Below, one piece after another: positions 52,951 through 61,506 of a stretch of DNA of 64,000 nucleotides. Under the pieces are notes generated by a model. The model made no database searches. It had not been told where the DNA came from and was given only the letters and a program-made list of their open reading frames with translations. Made by a program: the position numbers and the translations under genes. Each line of letters starts with the position of its first letter. Within the stretch, counting starts at the first letter, position 1. The stretch spans positions 194,679 to 258,678 of the forward strand of contig NZ_JACAQA010000004.1 in the NCBI RefSeq assembly GCF_013385425.1, written 5' to 3'. The stretch comes from Pseudomonas gingeri (GTDB lineage Bacteria > Pseudomonadota > Gammaproteobacteria > Pseudomonadales > Pseudomonadaceae).

Positions 52951-54633
52951 ATGTTGCAGACTCGTATCATTCCGCCCGCCGAAGGGGCTTATCAATACCC
53001 CCTGTTGATCAAGCGCTTGCTGATGTCCGGCAGCCGCTACGAGAAAACCCGCGAGATCGTCTATCGCGACAAGCTGCGCTACAGCTATCCGACCTTGAGC
53101 GAGCGCGTCGCCCGCCTGGCCAATGTACTGACGGCGGCGGGGGTCAAGGCCGGCGACACCGTCGCGGTGATGGACTGGGACAGCCATCGCTACCTGGAAT
53201 GCATGTTCGCCATCCCGATGATCGGCGCGGTGATCCACACCATCAACGTGCGTCTCTCGCCCGAGCAGATCCTCTACACCATGAACCACGCCGAGGACCG
53301 CTTCGTGCTGGTCAACAGCGAGTTCGTCGGCCTGTACCAGGCGATCGCCGGGCAACTGACCACGGTGGACAAGACCCTGCTGCTCACCGACACCGAGGAC
53401 AAGAGCGCCGAGTTGCCGAACCTGGTGGGCGAATACGAGCAACTGCTGGCGGCGGCGAGCCCGGTCTACGACTTCGAGGATTTCGACGAGAACTCGGTCG
53501 CCACCACCTTCTACACCACCGGGACCACCGGCAATCCGAAAGGCGTGTACTTCACCCATCGCCAACTGGTGCTGCACACCATGGGCGTGGCGACCATCAT
53601 GGGCAGTATCGACAGCGTGCGCCTGCTGGGTACCAACGACGTCTATATGCCGATCACCCCGATGTTCCACGTGCACGCCTGGGGCCTGCCCTATGTGGCG
53701 ACCATGCTCGGGCTCAAGCAGGTCTATCCCGGCCGCTACGACCCTGAGCTGCTGGTGGAGCTGTGGCGCAAGGAAAAGGTCACGTTCTCCCACTGCGTGC
53801 CGACCATCCTGCAGATGGTGCTCAACGCCAAGGCGGCCCAGGGCACCGACTTCAAGGGCTGGAAGATGGTGATCGGCGGCAGTGCGTTGAACCGCACGCT
53901 GTATGAGACCGCCAAGAGCAGGGGCATTCAACTGACCGCCGCCTATGGCATGTCGGAGACCGGCCCGCTGGTGTCCTGTGCCCACCTGAGCGAAGAATTG
54001 ATGGCCGGCAGCGAGGACGAACGCACCACCTACCGGATCAAGGCCGGTGTACCCGGGCCGTTGGTGGAGGCGGCGATTGTCGACGAGGACGGCAACTTCC
54101 TCCCGGCGGACGGCGAGACCCAGGGCGAACTGGTGCTGCGCGCACCCTGGCTGACCGAGGGGTATTACAACGAACCGCAGAAGGGCGCCGAGCTCTGGGC
54201 CGGCGGCTGGCTGCACACCGGCGACGTGGCGACCCTCGACAGCCTGGGGGTGATCGATATCCGCGATCGGATCAAGGACGTGATCAAGACCGGCGGCGAG
54301 TGGATCTCCTCCCTGGCCCTGGAAGACCTGGTCAGTCGTCATCCGTCGGTACGTGAAGTCGCGGTGGTGGGCATTGCCGATCCGCAATGGGGCGAGCGTC
54401 CGTTTGCCCTGCTGGTCTTGCGTGAAGGCCATGAAATCGGTGCCCGGGAGCTCAAGGAACACCTCAAGCCCTTCGTCGAGCAGGGGCACTTGAGCAAGTG
54501 GGCGATTCCGAGTCAGATCGCCCTTGTTACGGAAATTCCCAAGACCAGCGTCGGTAAACTGGACAAGAAGCGCATCCGTATTGATATCGTCCAATGGCAG
54601 GCCAGCAACAGCAGCTTCCTCTCGACCCTTTGA
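52951..54633 (+). CDS. Medium/long-chain fatty acid-CoA ligase (AlkK-like)
   Basis: This acyl-CoA synthetase activates a fatty acid (or other hydrophobic acid) with ATP and CoA. It has 560 residues of the ANL superfamily. The P-loop is TTFYTTGTTGNPKGV near 186-199, the A5 motif AAYGMSETGPL and the hinge/A8 region DRIKDVIKTGGEWISS follow, and the catalytic lysine lies in TSVGKLDKKRIR near the C terminus. AAGGAA lies 5 nt before the ATG at 52951. It resembles AlkK of P. putida. It lies upstream of DUF1302/DUF1329 genes, suggesting use of an imported hydrophobic compound. Confidence 0.9.
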   Translation: MLQTRIIPPAEGAYQYPLLIKRLLMSGSRYEKTREIVYRDKLRYSYPTLSERVARLANVLTAAGVKAGDTVAVMDWDSHRYLECMFAIPMIGAVIHTINVRLSPEQILYTMNHAEDRFVLVNSEFVGLYQAIAGQLTTVDKTLLLTDTEDKSAELPNLVGEYEQLLAAASPVYDFEDFDENSVATTFYTTGTTGNPKGVYFTHRQLVLHTMGVATIMGSIDSVRLLGTNDVYMPITPMFHVHAWGLPYVATMLGLKQVYPGRYDPELLVELWRKEKVTFSHCVPTILQMVLNAKAAQGTDFKGWKMVIGGSALNRTLYETAKSRGIQLTAAYGMSETGPLVSCAHLSEELMAGSEDERTTYRIKAGVPGPLVEAAIVDEDGNFLPADGETQGELVLRAPWLTEGYYNEPQKGAELWAGGWLHTGDVATLDSLGVIDIRDRIKDVIKTGGEWISSLALEDLVSRHPSVREVAVVGIADPQWGERPFALLVLREGHEIGARELKEHLKPFVEQGHLSKWAIPSQIALVTEIPKTSVGKLDKKRIRIDIVQWQASNSSFLSTL

Positions 54634-54964
54634 GGTGTCCCCACCACGCCCGAAAGGGCGTGGCAGCCCCACCAGGCAAGTGCTTGGCTTGTCGAATCCG
54701 AATTTTCAGTCATTCTTGCCCGCCGCTTTTCAGCGGCTTGGCGAACGCATTGTTTGTGCAGTGATCTCAGGGTGCAAATCACACTTTAGAGGGATCAAGC
54801 GGTACCACCTGCTGGATATAGTCCGCTGACGGATTTTCAGGAGTGGGGCGGGCCAGCGATAAGCCGCCACTTCGGGCGAGGGTTGGGAGTGTCTGCTTCC
54901 CTTTCGTCCGAGGCGTTCCTGAAGGTACTCACTGCCAAAACAATAAAGCACATGGAGTATGTCG
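54634..54964. promoter_or_regulatory. Intergenic region between the acyl-CoA ligase and DUF1302 gene
   Basis: A hairpin CCACGCCC-GAAA-GGGCGTGG (54644-54663) lies just after the ligase stop, and a smaller one GCCGCT/AGCGGC near 54723-54738 follows. Neither has a T tract. Beyond these, 331 nt show no gene; the promoter of the DUF1302 gene is probably here. Confidence 0.5.
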
Positions 54965-56824
54965 ATGATCGCGCTAAACCCGTTCTGGCGCCGGGCGAAA
55001 CTGCCCTTGGCCGTCAGCCTCGCTTCTACGCTCGCCGGTCCCGCCTTTGGCGTCAGCTTCAATGTCGGTGAAATCGAAGGCAGCTTCGACTCGTCCCTGT
55101 CCCTGGGGGCCAGTTGGTCGACGCAGAATCCCAACAGAAACCTGATCGGCGTCAACAATGGCGGCGCGGGGTTGTCGCAGACCTCCGATGACGGGCACCA
55201 GAACTTCAAGGCCGGGGACACTTTTTCGAAGATCTTCAAGGGCGTGCATGACCTTGAATTGAAATACGGCGATACCGGCGTGTTCGTGCGTGGCAAGTAC
55301 TGGTACGACTTTGCCTTGCAGAACCAGGACCTCGACTTCAAGAACGTCAGCAACGACGGTCGCCAGGAAGGTGCCCGCTCTTCCGGCGCGGAAATCCTCG
55401 ATGCCTTCGTCTATCACAACTACAGCATTGCCGAGCTGCCGGGCACGGTGCGCCTGGGCAAGCAGGTGGTGAGCTGGGGTGAAAGTACCTTTATCGGTGG
55501 CGGCATCAATGCGATCAACCCGATCGATGTGTCCGCGTTCCGTCGTCCGGGGGCCGAAATCAAGGAAGGCCTGATTCCGGTCAACATGTTCTACATGAAC
55601 CAGAGCCTCACCGATAACCTCTCGGCGGAAGGCTTCTACCAGATCGGCTGGGATGCGACGGTCACCGACAACTGCGGCACCTTCTTCTCGCAGTCGGATA
55701 TTTCCTCCCATGGCTGTAACAACAACCTGCGGGTGTTGAATTCGACCGCCACGATCAGTCCGGCCCAGCAAGCGGGCCTACGGCCGTTTGGTGTCGATAT
55801 CAACGGCGAGGGTGTGTTGGTTCGGCGCACGCCCGACCAGGATCCCAGCAGCGGCGGTCAGTTCGGCTTGGCCATGCATTACAACTTCGAGCCGCTGGAC
55901 ACCGAGTTCGGCGCCTATTTCATGAACTACCACAGTCGCGCGCCGATCTTCAGTGCCAAGGGCGCCTCCCAGGCGGTTTTCAATGCTGCTCCGGGTTTCG
56001 GTGCCGCGGCCCCCTTGGTGGTGGCCGGCAACTCCAGCTACTTCATGGAGTACCCGGACAATATCCGCCTGTATGGCTTGAGCTTCTCCACCACCTTGCC
56101 CACCGGCACGGCCTGGAGCGGTGAGTTGAGCTACCGGCCGAATGCGCCGGTGCAGATCAGCTCCACCGATATCCTCTATGCCGGTGTCACGCCATTGCCG
56201 GGCCTGGGGAATGCCTCGATCCTCAAGGGCTCGCCGGGTCAGACGATCAATGGCTATAACCGCAAGGAAATCACCCAGTTCCAGACCACCTTCACGCATT
56301 TCTTCGACCAGGTCATGGGGGCCAGTCGCCTGACCCTCGTCGGTGAAGCGGGGATCACCTATGTGGGCGGTCTGGAAAGCCGCGACAAGGTTCGCTACGG
56401 CCGGGATCCGGTCTATGGGCCGGGCACCTTGCCCAATGGTTTTTGCCCAACCCTCAATGGCAGCACCATCGCTGGCGCGGGTCCCGGCGCGGATGCCAGC
56501 AACCGCAGCACCAACTGCAACAACGATGGCTTCACCACCGCCACCTCCTGGGGTTATCGCGCCCGGGCCATCTGGGAATACCCGGATGTCTTCGCCGGGG
56601 TGAACCTCAAGCCCAACGTGGCCTGGTCCCATGACGTGAAAGGCTACTCGCCGGGCCCTGGCGGCAACTTCGAACAAGGGCGCAAGGCGGTCAGCCTGGG
56701 CCTCGATGCCGAGTACCAGAACACCTACACCGCGAGCCTGAACTACACCAACTTCTTCGGCGGCGACTACAGCACGGTGGATGACCGTGACTTCGTGGCC
56801 CTGAGCGTTGGCATGAACTTCTAA
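54965..56824 (+). CDS. DUF1302 outer-membrane-like protein
   Basis: This 619-residue exported protein has a signal peptide (ending LAGPAFGVSF) and long alternating-strand sequence with many Gly, Asn and Tyr, consistent with a beta-barrel. It contains GVFVRGKYWYDFAL, LGKQVVSWGESTFIGGGINAINPIDVSAFRRPGAEIKEGL, which is the DUF1302 signature, and ends in a terminal FVALSVGMNF strand with C-terminal Phe. Such proteins pair with DUF1329 proteins in uptake or export of hydrophobic substrates. GGAG lies 7 nt before the ATG at 54965, preferred over that at 54959. Confidence 0.88.
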   Translation: MIALNPFWRRAKLPLAVSLASTLAGPAFGVSFNVGEIEGSFDSSLSLGASWSTQNPNRNLIGVNNGGAGLSQTSDDGHQNFKAGDTFSKIFKGVHDLELKYGDTGVFVRGKYWYDFALQNQDLDFKNVSNDGRQEGARSSGAEILDAFVYHNYSIAELPGTVRLGKQVVSWGESTFIGGGINAINPIDVSAFRRPGAEIKEGLIPVNMFYMNQSLTDNLSAEGFYQIGWDATVTDNCGTFFSQSDISSHGCNNNLRVLNSTATISPAQQAGLRPFGVDINGEGVLVRRTPDQDPSSGGQFGLAMHYNFEPLDTEFGAYFMNYHSRAPIFSAKGASQAVFNAAPGFGAAAPLVVAGNSSYFMEYPDNIRLYGLSFSTTLPTGTAWSGELSYRPNAPVQISSTDILYAGVTPLPGLGNASILKGSPGQTINGYNRKEITQFQTTFTHFFDQVMGASRLTLVGEAGITYVGGLESRDKVRYGRDPVYGPGTLPNGFCPTLNGSTIAGAGPGADASNRSTNCNNDGFTTATSWGYRARAIWEYPDVFAGVNLKPNVAWSHDVKGYSPGPGGNFEQGRKAVSLGLDAEYQNTYTASLNYTNFFGGDYSTVDDRDFVALSVGMNF

Positions 56825-56854
56825 GACCGTTGCACTTGAAGGAATAACAACAAG

Positions 56855-58219
56855 ATGAAAATCACCAAGAATCTGCTTCAGGTCGGTGTGTTGGGATTGT
56901 CGTTGCTGGCCACCGGCGTAATGGCGGCGGTGTCCGCCGACGAGGCTGCGAAACTGGGCGCGAGCCTGACCCCGATGGGCGCGGAAAAGGCCGGCAACGC
57001 AGCCGGCACCATCCCGGCCTGGACGCCGATGGCCAAGACCATCGGCACGGTCGACAGCAAGGGTTTCCTCTCAGACCCCTACGCCAATGAAAAACCGCTG
57101 TTCATCATCACCGCGCAGAACGTCGAGCAGTACAAGGACAAGCTGGCCCCGGGGCAATACGCGATGTTCAAGCGTTACCCGGAGACCTTCAAGATGCCGG
57201 TCTACCCGTCCCATCGCGGCGCCACCGTACCGGATGATGTGTTTGCCGCGATCAAGGAAAACGCCACCAGGACCAACCTGGTCAGCGGCGGCAACGGCCT
57301 GGAAAACTTCAAGACCGCGGTGCCGTTCCCTATCCCGAAAAGCGGTGTGGAAGTGATCTGGAACCATATCACCCGCTATCGCGGCGGCAGCGTGACCCGC
57401 CTGGTGACCCAGGCCACGCCCCAGGCCAACGGTTCGTACAGCCTGGTGTATTTCCAGGACCAGTTCGTCTTCCGCGACAAGATGAAGGACTACGATCCGG
57501 CCAACCCGGGCAATATCCTCTTCTACTTCAAGCAGAAAGTGACCGCGCCGGCGCGCCTGGCCGGTGGCGTGCTGCTGGTCCACGAAACCCTCGACCAGGT
57601 CAAGGAACCGCGTTCGGCCTGGGTCTACAACGCCGGCCAGCGCCGTGTGCGCCGGGCCCCGCAAGTCTCCTATGACGGTCCGGGTACTGCCGCCGACGGC
57701 CTGCGCACCTCCGACAACCTGGACATGTACAACGGCGCGCCGGACCGCTACGACTGGAAGCTCGAAGGCAAGAAGGAGATGTACATCGCTTCCGACAGCT
57801 ACAAGCTCGATTCGCCGCAACTGAAGTACGCCGACATCATCAAGGCCGGGCATATCAACCAGGACCTGGCGCGCTACGAGCTGCGCCGCGTCTGGCACGT
57901 GGTCGCGACCTTGAAGGAAGGCCAGCGGCACATCTATGCCAAGCGTGACTTCTATATCGACGAAGACACCTGGCAGGCGGCGGTGATCGACCACTACGAC
58001 GGTCGCGGTCAGCTCTGGCGTGTCGCCGAAGCCCATGCCGAGAACTACTACGACAAGCAGGTGCCTTGGTACGCCCTGGAAACCCTCTACGACCTGCAGT
58101 CCGGCCGCTACCTGGCGCTGGGCATGAAGAACGAAGAGAAGCAGGCGTATGACTTCGGCTTCACCGCCACCACCAGTGACTTCACCCCGGCCGCCCTGCG
58201 CCAGGACGGCGTTCGCTGA
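56855..58219 (+). CDS. DUF1329 periplasmic protein (LolA/LolB-like fold)
   Basis: This 454-residue exported protein has a signal peptide (MKITKNLLQVGVLGLSLLATGVMAAVSA) and the DUF1329 sequence: GAEKAGNAAGTIPAWTPMAKTIG near the start, then YKDKLAPGQYAMFKRYPETFKMPVYPSHR and RRVWHVVATLKEGQRHIYAKRDFYIDEDTWQ. The family is related to outer-membrane lipoprotein-sorting folds that hold lipids. It follows the DUF1302 gene by 30 nt and is clearly its operon partner. Confidence 0.9.
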   Translation: MKITKNLLQVGVLGLSLLATGVMAAVSADEAAKLGASLTPMGAEKAGNAAGTIPAWTPMAKTIGTVDSKGFLSDPYANEKPLFIITAQNVEQYKDKLAPGQYAMFKRYPETFKMPVYPSHRGATVPDDVFAAIKENATRTNLVSGGNGLENFKTAVPFPIPKSGVEVIWNHITRYRGGSVTRLVTQATPQANGSYSLVYFQDQFVFRDKMKDYDPANPGNILFYFKQKVTAPARLAGGVLLVHETLDQVKEPRSAWVYNAGQRRVRRAPQVSYDGPGTAADGLRTSDNLDMYNGAPDRYDWKLEGKKEMYIASDSYKLDSPQLKYADIIKAGHINQDLARYELRRVWHVVATLKEGQRHIYAKRDFYIDEDTWQAAVIDHYDGRGQLWRVAEAHAENYYDKQVPWYALETLYDLQSGRYLALGMKNEEKQAYDFGFTATTSDFTPAALRQDGVR

Positions 58220-58222
58220 AAC

Positions 58223-58296
58223 TGTGGGAGCGGTGCTTGCCCGCGAAGGGGCCCTTAAAGTTGCTAAAAGCTTCGCGGGCAAGCACCGCTCCCACA
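58223..58296. repeat. Inverted REP pair after the DUF1329 gene
   Basis: TGTGGGAGCGGTGCTTGCCC at 58223 with GCGAAGG after it, and the inverted GCGGGCAAGCACCGCTCCCA ending CA at 58296, are near-perfect partners around a 23-nt spacer. They form a fourth REP subtype (core GAGCGGTGCTTGCCC). Confidence 0.85.
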
Positions 58297-58383
58297 AAAG
58301 CTCTGCCCCTAAACAAGTTCGGCTCTCAAATAGGCATCGCTCTCACAGGCAACCGTTACAAGCGCAGGCCGCATCCTGCGTTG

Positions 58384-58414
58384 AAACGCCCCGGCTGATT
58401 CGGGGCGTTTTTTT
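58384..58414 (+). terminator. Terminator of the DUF1302-DUF1329 operon
   Basis: A perfect 10-bp stem AAACGCCCCG / CGGGGCGTTT with a 7-nt loop is followed by TTTT. It lies 165 nt past the DUF1329 stop, beyond the REP pair. Confidence 0.88.
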
Positions 58415-58556
58415 GCTCGCGGGATATGTGTGGCTAAATATTTCAGATTCGATGCTTTTCGACAAAATTACGACAATAAGCCTTCATTACGGCGCTTTTT
58501 ACCGCTAGTCTGCGGACATCTGCCTGCCGATAACAGCCCTTCAACAAGAGCCGGCC

Positions 58557-61304
58557 ATGACTGATCTGTCCCGTGTGCAAGGTCCCGTGGGCCCGGCCAT
58601 ACCTGCCCTGGAAGGACGCTTCTACCGTCCGCCACTGCCGGACGGCTATGTATTGCGGCCGCGCCTGTGCGAACGCCTCGGCGCCGGGTTACACGGCCGC
58701 CTGCTGCTGATCAGTGCCCCGGCCGGCTTCGGCAAGAGTTCGCTGGCGGTGGAGTTCTGCCAGGGCCTGCCCGGGCATTGGCAAAGCCTGTGGCTGGGGC
58801 TCAGCCCGCGGGACAACGATCCGGGGCGTTTCCTTGAGCGCCTGCTCGACGGCCTGCAACATTACTTCCCAGGCGTCGGCAGCCAGGCGCTGGGCCTGTT
58901 GAAAATGCGCCAGCGCCATCAACCCTTCGCCTTCGAGGAATGGCTGGACGGCCTGCTCGACGAACTGGCCTTGCACCTGTCCAGCACCACGCCGCTGTTG
59001 CTGGTGCTCGATGACTACCATCTGGCCCAGGGCCCGGTGCTGGATCGTTGCCTGCAGTTCTTTCTCAATCACCTGCCCGCCGGCCTGCTGGTGCTGGTCA
59101 CCAGTCGGCAGCGGCCGGAGTGGCACCTGGCGCGCCTGCGGTTGTCGCGGCAACTGCTGGAATTGAACGAGCAGGACCTGCGCCTGACCCACGACGAATC
59201 CCTGGACCTGTTCGAGCGCCACAGCAGTTCCTTGCGTGGCGAAGCGCTGAACAACCTGATCGAACGCAGCGAGGGCTGGGTGGCCGGCCTGCGCTTCTGG
59301 CTGCTGGCTGCCGCCCAGGCCAGCAGCGACATGGCGTTGCCCCAGGTCCTGCAAGGGGGGACCGGGCTGATTCGCGACTACCTGCTGGAGGAGGTGATCG
59401 ATTGCCTGCCGCCCGAGGTCCAGGCCTTTCTCTACGACACCGCGCCCCAGGAGCGCTTTTGCAGCGAACTGTGCGACGGGATTCGCGAATCCCACGACAG
59501 TGCGCAGATCCTCAGCTATCTGCAATCACACCAGGTGTTCCTGGTACCGCTGGACGAGCACGGCCATTGGTTCCGTTATCACCACCTGTTTTCCGACCTG
59601 CTGCGCAGCCGCCCGCCGAGCAATGCCCTGGTCCCCGCCGCCAGCCTGCACCTGCGGGCCTGCCGCTGGTTCAGCACCCAGGGCCTTTTCGATGAAGCGG
59701 TGGAACAGGCACTGCGCGCCGGGCATCTGGATGTGGCGGCCAACCTGGTGCAGAACCTCTCGGAAGAACAACTGCTGGCCGAGCAGAACGTCGGCATGCT
59801 GCTGCGCTGGAAAACCGACTTGCCCGATCGCCTGCTGGTCAGCACGCCGCGGCTGATCGTGCTCTATGCCTGGGCCTTGGGGTTGGCCTGCCAACTGGAC
59901 GCGGCCGAAGAGCTGGCCAGCCATCTGAGCCGCTTCCTGCCCGCACCTTCGGCCACGGCGCAGAAGTCCATGCTTGCGCAATGGCTGGCCCTGAGCGGGA
60001 TCATCGCCCGTGGTCGGGGCGATCGCCAAAAGACCCAGGCCTATTGCGGCGAAGCCTTGCTCAGCCTGCCGCATAAACGTTACGGCCAGCGCCTGGTGTG
60101 CCTGTCGACCCTGTCCAACCTGGCGATTGCCGATGGCGACCTGTGGCGCGCCCGTGGCCTGAATCGTGAGTCCCTGGAGCTGGCCCAGCGGGTCGGTAAC
60201 CCCTTGTTCGAGGCCTTGGCCCATTACGACCGGGCGCGGGTACTCCAGGCCCGTGGCGAGGTGCTGCGCGCGCTGGATGAGGTCCGCCAGGGCTTGCGGC
60301 GCCTCGAGGGGTTATCCGCCCAGCGGTTGTACGCCGCCCGTGCCCGGTTGACGCTGTACGAGGGGTATCTGCTGACCCTGCGCCTGCAACCCGAAGCCGG
60401 GCGCATTCGCCTGCTTGCCGGCCTTCACGAGGCGCGGGCCTGCCGGGATATCAGCGTATTGGTCGGGCATTGCGTGATTGCCAGCCAGGACGGGCGCAAT
60501 GGCGAGTTCGCCAAGGCCTTTGCCGAACTGGCCGAGGCCGAGCGCTTGATGCATATCTGGGACGTGCCGCCGATCTACTACCTGGCAATGATCACCCTGA
60601 TGAAATGCCAACTGTGGCTGGCCCAGGGCCGTATCGACCTGGCCGAAGTCTGGCTGGGGCGTCTGGAACAGACCTATAACGGCGATCAACCGGCGGCGGC
60701 ACCGGAGTTCCATCTGCAACTGCCCCTGCATATCCAGTTGCAGCAGGCGTTGCTTGAAGCCTTGCGCGACAAACCGGCGGCCGCGCAGCAGCGGTTGGCT
60801 AAGCTGGTGGAGCAGGGCCAGGCCAGCGGCGGCCAATTGCTCAGCGTGATGGCCTGGAACCAGTGGGTGCTGGTGTTGCTGGCGACGGCGCGGGAGGCCG
60901 AAGCCCGGCCGCTGTTCGCCCGCGCGGTGGAGGCCACCACGGGCGGCGCGCTGTTGCCGTTCCAGGCCCTGGTGAAGGCGCATCCGGAATGGATGCGCGA
61001 GCAACTGTTACACGGCCCCGACACGCCGCTGCGACAAAGCCTGCTGGCGCTGCTGCCGGCTCCGACGGTGCGTGAAGCGGGGGAACTGGCGCAGCCGGTC
61101 GAGAGTCTGAGTACCCGTGAGCTGGCGGTCCTGCACTTGATCGCCCAGGGTTGTTCGAACCAGGAGATCAGCGACCAGTTGTTCATTTCCCTGCACACAG
61201 TGAAAACCCATGCCAGCCATATCAACAGCAAATTGGGGGTCGAGCGGCGGACCCAGGCCGTGGCGCGGGCACAGGAGCTGGGGTTGCTGGGCGAATCGCG
61301 CTGA
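58557..61304 (+). CDS. Large MalT-type LuxR-family transcriptional activator
   Basis: This 915-residue LAL/MalT-type regulator has an N-terminal STAND ATPase: Walker A SAPAGFGKSS at 53-62 and Walker B LLLVLDDYH near 143. A central TPR-like helical region runs from about 360 to 830. The C terminus is a LuxR helix-turn-helix (LSTRELAVLHLIAQGCSNQEISDQLFISLHTVKTHASHINSKLG). Such regulators activate uptake and catabolic genes on binding an inducer. Its place next to DUF1302, DUF1329 and the acyl-CoA ligase suggests it controls them. The ribosome site (GAGCCGG) is weak. Confidence 0.9.
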   Translation: MTDLSRVQGPVGPAIPALEGRFYRPPLPDGYVLRPRLCERLGAGLHGRLLLISAPAGFGKSSLAVEFCQGLPGHWQSLWLGLSPRDNDPGRFLERLLDGLQHYFPGVGSQALGLLKMRQRHQPFAFEEWLDGLLDELALHLSSTTPLLLVLDDYHLAQGPVLDRCLQFFLNHLPAGLLVLVTSRQRPEWHLARLRLSRQLLELNEQDLRLTHDESLDLFERHSSSLRGEALNNLIERSEGWVAGLRFWLLAAAQASSDMALPQVLQGGTGLIRDYLLEEVIDCLPPEVQAFLYDTAPQERFCSELCDGIRESHDSAQILSYLQSHQVFLVPLDEHGHWFRYHHLFSDLLRSRPPSNALVPAASLHLRACRWFSTQGLFDEAVEQALRAGHLDVAANLVQNLSEEQLLAEQNVGMLLRWKTDLPDRLLVSTPRLIVLYAWALGLACQLDAAEELASHLSRFLPAPSATAQKSMLAQWLALSGIIARGRGDRQKTQAYCGEALLSLPHKRYGQRLVCLSTLSNLAIADGDLWRARGLNRESLELAQRVGNPLFEALAHYDRARVLQARGEVLRALDEVRQGLRRLEGLSAQRLYAARARLTLYEGYLLTLRLQPEAGRIRLLAGLHEARACRDISVLVGHCVIASQDGRNGEFAKAFAELAEAERLMHIWDVPPIYYLAMITLMKCQLWLAQGRIDLAEVWLGRLEQTYNGDQPAAAPEFHLQLPLHIQLQQALLEALRDKPAAAQQRLAKLVEQGQASGGQLLSVMAWNQWVLVLLATAREAEARPLFARAVEATTGGALLPFQALVKAHPEWMREQLLHGPDTPLRQSLLALLPAPTVREAGELAQPVESLSTRELAVLHLIAQGCSNQEISDQLFISLHTVKTHASHINSKLGVERRTQAVARAQELGLLGESR

Positions 61305-61333
61305 GCGCTTCGGCCTACCGTTCGCCCCACGAG

Positions 61334-61354
61334 CCGTCGAAGAAGCTTCGACGG
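61334..61354. other. Hairpin after the MalT-type gene
   Basis: CCGTCGAAG and CTTCGACGG form a 9-bp perfect stem around AAG, 30 nt past the stop. It has no T tract and could be a weak terminator or repeat. Confidence 0.45.
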
Positions 61355-61506
61355 GGTGGCTATGTGCCTTGCGTCAGCTATAACCAATAGACGTCAGCAC
61401 TCACTTTCAACGCCTTGAACGACTGAAGGCTGACGAGGGGGGAGGAACGGCGCCACGTCAGCGCTCTTTGGTCATGAATTACAAAGGAATTGCCTGGGAG
61501 CAAGGA

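Noticed and set aside
54738..54755. A sigma-54-like sequence (TTGGC...TTGTTT) upstream of the DUF1302 gene
   Set aside because: The essential GC at -12 is replaced by GT and the gene lies over 200 nt away.
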